A stretch of DNA of 64,000 nucleotides from Jacaranda mimosifolia (taxonomy: Eukaryota; Streptophyta; Magnoliopsida; Lamiales; Bignoniaceae), in assembly GCA_018894105.1 (NCBI GenBank), contig CM032117.1, forward strand, positions 32,964,501 to 33,028,500. Direction: 5' to 3'. The notes under the pieces are model-generated. The model saw nothing but the letters and a program-made list of their open reading frames with translations. It ran no database searches and was not told where the DNA came from. Shown piece by piece: positions 56,073 to 64,000 of the stretch; position 1 is the first letter of the stretch, and each line of letters starts with the position of its first letter. Made by a program: the position numbers and the translations under genes.

Positions 56073-57742
56073 ATTGTTTTGAAGATTTCAAAAATCTACA
56101 AGAGGCGAAAAAAGAGTATAAGCATGTGATTGAATTTGATATATAAAACATGTTCATGGTCTTTCAAGCATGTTTTTCTCCCACTATTTTATCAAATCCT
56201 TCACCCCCATGAAGAATTCGGGAAATCTCATTTTCTAGTGAGAATCAAGATCCTAATGACTTGCCAATGGACCCCCGTGACCAAGTGCCATCCACGAGCA
56301 ATCAAAAGGTAAGCAAATTTTGCTAATTGCATCTCATGCAATTCTTGATATATTTTGCCTCACTTTTCATATAGGCCCACGTGACCGTGTGCCATCTACA
56401 CTACTAGGTGTTAAGTCAAACCCATCAGTCATTCTTCATCTCAAGACGGCCTCATGTCGTCCCCCGTGACCGAGTGCCAACGCGTGAGGGTTCTTGAATC
56501 AAAGATACATCTCATGCTAAGTGTATGCTCACAGCTTTCCTCCTAAGTGTGACCCCCGTGACTGAGTGCCATCACACAAAATTGGTAGCATCCCATGGCA
56601 TACACTATATTGGTGGAAGGCTTGGATTAATTAAAACTCTTTTAATATTTGTATCCATTTTGACTTAATATTTGAAAAATACTTAGACATTCTAAGTGGA
56701 CGATTTTTGCTTGCAAAGATCTCATCATTTTTATCTTCTTATTTAGGTTCTATATCCTAGTCATGCATCCCATACATCAATAGGATATGGAAAGCGTAAA
56801 TAAGTAAATGCACCTAGCATGCTTCTAGGGTGGGATGACCATGAGCCTAACCAAGTGACGCACTTAGAGCCATAGGTGCATCACTTGGTTGATTTTAAGT
56901 GGGTGGATTAAACTAAGCTATTACATGATTGTATCCCATACATTCATGGGTCTTCAACCCTCCTTGGGTCCTCCTTACTCCTTGCAATTTTACAACAGAT
57001 TGAAAACCTCACTTCTAGTGATTCTACTCTCATAAATTTTACAAGATAGAGCAATAGGCAGGCAAGCCCCATTTCAACAACTTGAAATAAATAAATTCAA
57101 TAATAAAGGCTCATGATCATCCCCATTCATTCATCATCCATTCAACATTTAAATGAACAATAAATAAACCAAGAATTGACATTCAATTCCAACAATAAAG
57201 TGCTAATCAAATTAACAAATAATTGGCCAAGCAAAAACAAGCATAACGCTTATGCATCATATTTTTGCCACAATTGGAGATCAACTTTAACAAGTTTTAA
57301 AAGCAACCAAAAAGTGTCCAACACAATCTTGAGGCCTTGTACAACATTTGTGCAACCAATGTGAGTGTTTCAAAACAAGTTTGGTCACCAAAGAAAAAGC
57401 TCAAAACCCATCCCAAACCCAACTAGGGGCTGCTGGCCAAGGCTTGCTCACTGCTGGGCAGTAGCTCTCGGCCACTGCCTTGCTGTGGGCTGCCATGGGC
57501 TGGCAGCACCCCTGTTTTGGGGTTCAAGGCCGAGTCAAGCCATTTTTGGCTCAACTTTTGTGCACCAAGATTTTCAGAACAACTTCTAAACATCAAAACA
57601 CACAACATAGGATGAAATTTCTGATTAAAACACCTTTTAAAACTGAAATATCAAGTGCCCAAAGAAGCTTGAAAAACAAGTTTAAGCAAGAATCATATTC
57701 TTCAAAAATCTCCAATTATATCCAATCCAATTGGACCCAAAA
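56073..57742 (-). other. Copia leader with four repeated boxes
   Basis: Non-coding leader upstream of gag. Four copies of a box of about 22 bases, CCCGTGACCRAGTGCCATC, lie at 56271-56293, 56375-56397, 56461-56482 and 56551-56574. A GC-rich stretch at 57415-57520 contains the GCTGCC-N7-GGCAGC hairpin (57489-57507). The leader breaks off at 57742 and joins LTR sequence. Confidence 0.8.
57489..57507. other. Leader hairpin GCTGCC-N7-GGCAGC
   Basis: Same stem and loop length as at 25178-25196, in the same place relative to gag, with a loop of different sequence (ATGGGCT against ACGGTGC). It is followed in both by ACCC.TGTTTTGGGGTT. Confidence 0.62.
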
Positions 57743-58257
57743 ATCAAGGAAGAGTCAAAGCATGAGGACCGGACACAAGGTTACCATGGATCCTCAGGTC
57801 AAAGGACTAATAATATGCACTAGCGTAAGCGGGAGAACTTGCCACTACTGACTTGCCATTTGGGCTATCTAGTGGATTCTCCAGGCGGGTCTTCAGTGTC
57901 TTGTTCCCTAACAAGCACCCACTAACATGCACCCGTATCTCAAACTGCTCATGGAACGAAAGAATATCCAACTCTTGGATTATAATGCAAGTCTATCCGG
58001 ATCTTAGATGCCCTTGTTCTCTTAAGATCCTATGACTTGGAAGGTTTATGATCATGACCGTGTGAGACTTATTCCATGGTCACCAAACCAAGTCCCATAG
58101 TCTTGTGTGATCTAAGGGCTTCATTCAAATGCCAGTGACGTAAATGAAGAGCATATGATGAAGATGGCCATAGATGAATATCATTCAATCAAGATTGTCT
58201 TACAATGAAATAGTTTACAAGGCCAATCTAATTGGCTTGCTGGGCACTATTCCAACA
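57743..58257 (-). repeat. Truncated 5' LTR of the best preserved copia
   Basis: Matches 51660-52186 with about 20 differences and a 12-base gap. Only the outermost U3 remains. The promoter, transcription start, U5 and primer site are deleted. The joint with the leader has a short TCAA-like microhomology. Confidence 0.87.
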
Positions 58258-58262
58258 GATTG

Positions 58263-60150
58263 TAAATATTTCAAGTCATAGAATCTTAAGAGACAGCGTC
58301 TAAGATTCGGATAGACTTGTACTAACAATGCATACTCCAAAGAATTGGATATTGCTCTATTTCATGGCTAATCTATGTAAGACATGGATGCATGTTAGTG
58401 GAAAATTCTCTAGCTTACGATGATGCATATAATTAGTCCTTTGATTTGAGGTCCTATGGTAACCTTGTATTTAGTTCCTTGCACTTTGATTTTGCTCCGA
58501 CCATGTATCAGGTTGCCCGAGGCTTAGGTTGGGCACAAGCTACTTAAGTATAGAGGTTGGTGAGTTCCAAGATGGGATCCGTTTTGCCCATCAGTGAAGA
58601 AAGAGTTTTTCTTCTATATATTTTATGATGATCGCTTCCAAGAAATCCTTGCACAAGGTGGTATGACAATTTGAGAAAAGACTTTTCTAAAGTTGAGGTC
58701 ATAATTAGGAATCAAACATCAAGAATAGATATATCATTATTGAGGCTATTAGGGAACCAAAAAATATCTTGCCCTAAGCCTTTTTCGGGAGATAGGAATC
58801 GGAAGGACCGTATTTATATAGTAATCGTAAGTGGAAAAGGTTCACCCAAAAATTAATTCATCCAGTTAGTTGGGTTCCATAGGCTTATGCTAGACATTAA
58901 CAATGGAGATTGGGTACTATTCAATTAATAGAGATTAATTGATAGAGTGATTAGTTTAAAAGAGTTTAAACTAATCAGAATATTTGATATTCACTAAATC
59001 ATATAGAGTTGTGAGCCCATGTCTAATTAATTGGTGAACCTAAAGGGTCACATACAAAAGCCTATATCACTCTAATTGGAGATTGGAGAAATTATCTAAG
59101 GAGTTAGATAATTTAGTTGGTCAAGTATGGAAGAGACCAAGTTGACTAATTAAGAGTTGGTCTCAATGGCTTGATTAATTTAAAGTGTTAAATTAATCAA
59201 ATAATTTAAGGAGTTAAATTTGACCAATTAAATTAAGGAATTAATTTAATTGGAGTAAATTTATTACAATTTAATTAGTTAAGTCAACTTAAAGAGTTAA
59301 GTTGATTTAATTAAATTAAGGAGTTAATTTAATTAGTGAGAGAATTTTATTTTGGAATGAAAATTAAAATGGAAGAGTTCATTTGAATTAATGTGGCATT
59401 TTAATTTCCCAATTAAAATTGAATTTTAATAGGTGGAAATTAAAATCCAACTAAGCATGCAAGTTGGCAAGGTGTGAGGATGTGTGATGAATGCTTCTAG
59501 GAGCATCCAATTCACACTATAAATTTCTCGCCCCCACACTCGGCTGGCCATTTGAGCAATTTTTCCTCCCAAAATTATTATCTCATGTGTTGAGAAAAAA
59601 ACCACCCTCCAAGATTCAATCCAACTTCCCTCTCACTCTTCCAATTGCCTCACACTATCTCCACTTTCTTCTTCCTTTTTCCTCATTCTAATTCTAGCAA
59701 AAGAATGGAGATTTAGAGTGTGATAGGTGTGTGGATACCTTTAGAGGCACTACAATTGGAGTGCTTGTTGTTGGTGAACAAGATCTAACACTTGGAGAAG
59801 AGTTCTTCAAAGATCAAAGAGGAGTTTCAAGGAGAAATTCAATCGGCGGCCTTGGTGCTTCTTTGCACAACTTTGCTGACATTTTTCTACCATTTGGAGG
59901 AGCTTTTAAGGCTAAAAGTTTTTGAACTTGAAGCTTTTGGAGTGGGAAGAAATAGATCAACAAAACCAATGTTGAAGATCTTCACTAGTGAGCTCTCTAT
60001 TGAAGGATCTACAAAGTTGATTTAAGAAATCAACAAAGGTATTTTTTCTTCTCCTTAAATCCATAATTAATGCATAATCTAGATTCTAGGGTGAGGTGAT
60101 GTAAGTTACATTTGATGTTTTAATTTTTTACTATTTTTGGAACCTTGCTT
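58263..60150 (+). repeat. Copia LTR part, plus orientation
   Basis: LTR sequence from about position 215 to the U5 end, in plus orientation. ACTATAAATT at 59516-59525 is the TATA region. Together with 48664-49958 it made up a rearranged LTR before the 8.3-kb insertion; the two overlap in LTR coordinates, so the older locus already contained two LTR pieces. Confidence 0.78.
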
Positions 60151-60768
60151 CACCTCAACCTTCACCTTTCTTCTTATCACCCCCTTTCTATTTGCCTTTT
60201 GGGCCTTTAGAATGGGAGGAGGAAGCAATTCTAAATAAGCTTTGGTCACTTTGGAGGAAGCAATTCTTCGTCTTGATAATCACTTTGGTCAAATAAACTT
60301 GGCAAATATTGGAGGATCAAATCCCCTTAGAGATCATTGCCCATTACCATGTCCAAGTTGAAGAGCTTCTGAACAAGCCTAATCATCTTTAGATCGTAGT
60401 CGAGGACAAATGTTCCCTCAACCATCCTAGCTTTAAAAATCTCATTTGACTTCATAAATCTCCCATACCTTGTATGCTATACAACTCTTGCAAGCAATTG
60501 ACCAAGGAATGTTTCATGTATTCATGAGACTTTTGAAGTTCATAGATGTCATCATAGGCTAGGAATTGATCCTCAACCCAATTCGTGAACATTTTACGTG
60601 TCTCTTGATCCGCATTGATTCCTATAGGATTTGGAGCACTTTAACATGGGGGACATATGCTTATTTCTCAAAATCTAGAATATTTTTTAAGTTTAGCCAA
60701 TCACGGTAGTTCGGCTTGGTTAGTTTATTTATTTTCAAAATGATGCTTAGTGGGTCTTTAGCCTTTTT
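60151..60768 (-). pseudogene. Copia gag remnant (host element H, part 3)
   Basis: Degraded gag in minus orientation, recognisable by its homology to 55390-56072: the lysine/serine-rich region near 60180, then blocks for LYGVQ..ER..L, SHEYMKH-like and the N-terminal LN.PNYRDWLNLK region near 60700. The start codon region reads AAGG instead of ATGG. Stops occur throughout. Confidence 0.75.
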
Positions 60769-61287
60769 GAGATTTCAAAAATCTACAAAAAGCGAATAAA
60801 AAATATAAGCATTTGATTGAATTTTGATATTGAAAACATGATTGTGGTCTTTTAAGCATATTTGCTCCCTCTATTTTATCATATTTCTTACCCTCAAGAG
60901 AAATTTGAAAAATTGTATTTCCTAGTGAGATTTAAGGCTCAAAGGCATCAGTCGTGGACCCATGACTCATGAGACATCCACTAATGACCCTAAGGTAGGT
61001 AACGTTTACCAATTGCATATCTATGCAATCCTTAATATGTTTTGCCTCACTTTTTCATATAGACCCACAACTCGTGCGACATCTATATTACTAAGTGTTA
61101 AGTCGAACCTATTAGTCCTCTTTAATTATGAATTCAACTATGAACATTCTATCATTTGTGAGACAATGTCATAGCAAATTCACATTAAAAGTACATCATG
61201 TGATAAGGTAGTGATCATAGCTTTCTACCAAAAATGTGTTCCATGACTCGTGAGACAACATATAATTGTAGTAGCATCTCATGTCAC
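60769..61287 (-). other. Copia leader remnant (element H)
   Basis: Homologous to the first 500 bases of the leader at 39784. It has boxes ATGACTCATGAG (60961), CAACTCGTGCG (61068) and ATGACTCGTGAG (61243). It is cut off at about 61287 by the next retroelement. Confidence 0.75.
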
Positions 61288-62592
61288 CAACATTTTCTTT
61301 CTGCTACACCAACTTACTAAGCATTGATCGAGGAGTTGGCAAGTTCCAATCGTACTTTTGTGGTCAATTTTGCACCTTGCATAATTAGCACCAGAGAATC
61401 CAATAAGAGTAAAAGAGTTTGACCGAGGATACCAAAGACTTAGTTGAGGAGACCCTTTTAGATATCGAAGAATTCTTCGCAAGGCTTTGAGATGTGATTC
61501 TTTTGGATCTCCTTGAAATCGAGCACAAAGACTGGTGGAAAATAGTATATCTGGTCTGCTTGTGGTTAAGTATAGTAGACTTTCAATCATCCCTTGGTAC
61601 AAGGTCTCATCTACATTGTTCTCAGACAGATTAAGTTTTAGCTTGGTGTTAGGTGGCATCGGAACTGGTGTTTCCTTACAATCCTCTATTCGGAACCTTT
61701 TTAGTAATTCTCTAGTGTACTTTCTTGACAGAGAAAAATTCCTTGAAGAGTTTGTTTAATTTGAAGACCAAAGAAAGTAATTGAGATATCCCACAAGACT
61801 CATTTCAAATTCAGTTTACATGCACGTAACAAAGTCTTCACATAACTCAAATTTTGTTCCCCAAAAAATGATATCATCTACGTAAATTTGCACTAATAAA
61901 ATGTCATTTTGAGAGTTTTTTGTGAAAAGAGTGGTGTCAAGAGTCTTTACTTCTATTTGAAAAAGAGTAAAAATTTTATGAGATGCATAAGCCAAAAGCA
62001 TGCGAATGGATTCAAGTCGTGCAACAGGAGCATAAATTTCGTCATACTCAATACCTTCCTACTGAGGGTATCCCTTGGCAACTAATCTTGCCTTGTTCTT
62101 GATAAGGTTGCCTTTACCATCCAGTTTGTTGCGAAATACCCACTTAGTTCCTATCACAGGGTGTTCTGGTCTTTCAACTAAGTTCCAGACTTTATTTTTG
62201 TCAAATTGTGGTAGTTTATCCTTTATAGCTTTAACCCAGGGTTCATCATTTAAAGCTTCTTTAATGTTTCTAGGTTCTGTAAGAGAAAGGAATACAATAT
62301 TAGTAACATTAGAAGATTCCTCTTTTGCATGAGATCTTGTGGTAATTCCTGCTTGGGGATCCCTAATTATGTTGTTAGTTGGATGACTGGAAGAGTGCTT
62401 GAATTTTCTCAGTTTTTCATCACCATCGTTGTTAGAACTTCCAATCGTATCATCTGTTAGGGGATTACTACTTTCTGAAATCTCAGGGCCTTTGCTTTGT
62501 TGAATAACTTCAATATAGAGTTGTTTAGCTCCTACAGATTCAATGCTCAAGGTTTCCTTGGTAGCTAGAGGGTTAGTTTCATCAAATACCAC
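61288..62592 (-). pseudogene. SIRE/Ivana-like RT and RNase H with internal deletion
   Basis: The segment 62059-62592 holds the linker and RT start (PWVKAIKDKLPQFDKNKVWN, IGTKWVFRNKLDGKGNLIKN, ARLVAKGYPQ then stop). At 61816-62001 the sequence goes from LFQIEVK directly to DTTLF and ILLVQIYVDDII. About 60 residues that normally hold AFLNG and YGLKQAP are deleted, and the first catalytic aspartate (usually DVK) is glutamate. At 61279-61659 the RNase H part reads DETLYQGMIESLLYLTTSRP, SHLKALRRILRYLKGSPQLS and STIGTCQLLDQCLVSWCSRK, then is truncated. Confidence 0.87.
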
Positions 62593-62639
62593 ATGAATGA
62601 TTTCTTGAATTACGCATTTTCATTTGTTAACTCTATATG

Positions 62640-63584
62640 CTTTACTATGAATTGAGTATCCAACAAAAATACCCTCGTTATTTACCTTGTGGGTCTCTGT
62701 CATTGATGATATGACATTTGCATCCAAAGACTCAAAAATAGGAAATGTTTGGAACTTTTTCATTCCACAGTTCATAAGGTGTCTTTTTGATGAAAGGTCT
62801 GAGGAAAACTTTATTGATCACGTAGCATGCCATTTTGATCGCTTCTCGCCATTTCCTAGAGTACCTTGTTTTTTCTTTCAACTACCCCGTTTTGTTGGGG
62901 TGTTCTAGGAGCAGAAAAGTTATGAGCATAACCAAATTCATTACAAAAATTACTGAAATCTGAATTCTCAAATTCCAGTCCATGATCACTTCTTATGGAC
63001 TTAATGGTGTGACCTTTTTCATTTTGTATTCTCTTTGTGAGTGAAATGAAAGACTTTAATGCATTATTTTTGTGAGACAAAAATCGCACCCAGGTGAAGC
63101 GTGAAAAATCATCCACAATTACAAGCACATATTTGCTACCACCAAGTGTTTGAGTTTTCATTGGACCAAAAAGATCTAGATGAAGCAGATCAAGTGGTTT
63201 TGAGGAAGATACATCATTTATAGGCTTGAAAGAAGTTTTTATCTATTTTCCTTTAACACAAGCATTGCAAACTTTGTTTTTACTAAAGTTCAGAATTGAA
63301 ATACCTCTTACAAGACCCTCTTTATCAATATGATTTATCAAATTCTTGATTGCATGACCTAAGCATCTGTGCCATGTCCAACTAGGGTCTTCTAATGCAA
63401 TGAGACATTCTACATTTTGGTTTATGAGGTCACTCAAATTAATGCAAATCCTAACTCTAGTGGCAGTGAATATAGTTAAATCATTTTTTGACGCAATGCA
63501 AAGTGAAGGTTGAAAACGTACCTGATAGCCACGGTCACATAGTTGGCTAATACTTAGCAGATTGTGTTTTATCCCTTCTACCAA
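62640..63584 (-). pseudogene. SIRE/Ivana-like integrase
   Basis: The segment 63243-63584 reads LLSISQLCDRGYQVRFQPSL, then the zinc-finger block WHRCLGHAIKNLINHI and CNACVKGK (H-H-C-C ligands partly visible). The segment 62856-63161 is the catalytic core: VLVIVDDFSRFTWVRFLSHK (first D), SIRSDHGLEFEN (second D) and APRTPQQNGVVERKN (E). All three DDE residues are present. The frame breaks after KNKVL near 62856 and recognisable sequence continues to about 62640. Confidence 0.87.
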
Positions 63585-64000
63585 TCAGACATTTTCTATG
63601 CAAGTTCCAGTATTTCTGCCAACCGCACCTTTTTGACTATTTTACCTTTGGTGTTGCCTGCAAATACGACATTTTCTCCATCGAATTGCTGTAGGTCTGA
63701 GAAGAATGACTTATCTCCTTTCATATGTCCGGAACATCCACTGTCCAGATACCATTTTTCGCTTGTTTACTTCATTAGCTCCTGCATCACAGATGTTTAA
63801 CCTTTTAGGTACCCACTTATTACTCTGGGTCCTGGTTTGTTAGTCTTTTTAACCTACACATCCTTGGTTTCGATTTGTCTTTTTATTGGACATTTATAGG
63901 ACAAGTGACCAACATAATTGCGAGTGTGGCAGATTCTGGGATTTTTAGGAGTTCATTCTATGAGAGGCATTTTCCTTTTCAGTTTCCTCTTTAGTGAGTA
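63585..64000 (-). pseudogene. SIRE/Ivana-like protease and gag knuckle
   Basis: Near 63660-63765 the sense strand reads KWYLDSGCSGHMKGDKSFFS, the protease active site (LDSGCS), and continues DLQQFDGENVVFAGNTKGKI before a one-base frameshift. Near 63890-63950 a degraded zinc knuckle CHTRNYVGHLSYKCP lacks the second cysteine. Gag extends beyond the window. Confidence 0.82.

Larger units (their letters stand above)
49964..58257 (-). mobile_element. Best preserved copia element, GATTG target duplication
   Basis: Minus-strand element of 8.3 kb flanked by GATTG at 49959-49963 and 58258-58262. Joining the flanks restores LTR-like sequence (ATGGTCATGATTG/TAAATATTTC), confirming a clean insertion. 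It has a full 3' LTR, polypurine tract, nearly complete gag-pol and a leader of about 1.67 kb. About 300 bases of leader, the primer site and all but about 515 bases of the 5' LTR are missing. The overlapping LTR parts are about 95 percent identical by eye, suggesting a fairly recent insertion. Its integrase and RT motifs (TNT1/Tork-Angela-like) place it in Ty1/copia; the exact lineage is not resolved. Confidence 0.9.
61288..64000 (-). mobile_element. Second copia family, SIRE/Ivana-like, partial
   Basis: Minus-strand element running off the right edge. In sense order from 64000: zinc-knuckle remnant, protease, pre-integrase zinc finger, integrase, RT with an internal deletion, and RNase H cut at 61288. 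The protein motifs differ from those of the main copia family (LDSGCS protease, GTKWVFRNK RT start, SWCSRK RNase H), so this is a separate lineage. No LTR lies within the window. Confidence 0.87.

Noticed and set aside
59731..60025. Overlapping plus-strand frames of 64 and 77 codons near an LTR TATA box
   Set aside because: They lie in the U5 region of the LTR, are not conserved in other LTR copies and have no recognised motif.
1..64000. Prokaryotic-style operons, CRISPR arrays, phage defence or toxin systems
   Set aside because: Spliced gene fragments, plant retroelements and MITEs mark this as plant nuclear DNA. No such system is present.

Overview
The window is nuclear DNA from a flowering plant. 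It is AT-rich and dense in transposable elements. It contains Ty1/copia and Ty3/gypsy retrotransposons with tRNA-iMet-type primer sites, hAT- and Mutator-type non-autonomous elements, and spliced gene fragments whose closest families are plant housekeeping proteins. I see no bacterial gene, rRNA, tRNA, CRISPR array or intact host gene. All identifications were made by reading the sequence by eye; no database search was run.

Region 1 (1-20.3 kb) is a patchwork of broken gene fragments, all on the minus strand: a peroxisomal citrate synthase exon (266-378), unidentified exons (1209-1344, 2334-2653, 17366-17775), a midasin/MDN1-like exon pair (4093-4640), a frameshifted PRP38 splicing-factor copy (4800-5209) and VPS53 exons (19463-19834). 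A complete but internally shrunken Ty3/gypsy element splits the patchwork (6930-16463; about 3 kb LTRs, minus strand, near-matching 5-bp target duplication). An 823-bp hAT-type MITE (18553-19375) sits beside the VPS53 exons. Unrelated gene pieces in one orientation suggest capture by a Helitron or Pack-MULE, but no element ends were found.

Region 2 (20.3-61.3 kb) is a nest of one Ty1/copia family. Its LTR is about 2.2 kb, starting TGTTGGAATAG and ending TCA in sense, with an unusually long leader (about 1.7-2 kb) between primer site and gag. Copies lie in both orientations. Two insertions can be delimited by perfect 5-bp target duplications. One composite insertion (30934-47828, TGGTC on both sides) landed in the integrase region of an older copia. 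The other, the best preserved element (49964-58257, GATTG on both sides), landed in an older LTR. The latter has nearly full gag-pol with a few stop codons, but its promoter-side LTR is reduced to about 515 bp and has lost the TATA region. Further inserts are two nested MITEs in a leader (22587-24029, containing 23136-23786) and a Mutator-type element with about 200-bp inverted ends in an LTR (45178-46567).

Region 3 (61.3-64 kb) is the 3' half and middle of a different copia element, SIRE/Ivana-like, on the minus strand. It runs off the window edge and carries a deletion in its reverse transcriptase.

Nothing here looks like a functioning gene system. The most unusual structures are the conserved leader boxes and leader hairpin of the copia family, the decapeptide-coding minisatellite in the gypsy LTRs, and the single-strand collection of gene fragments.
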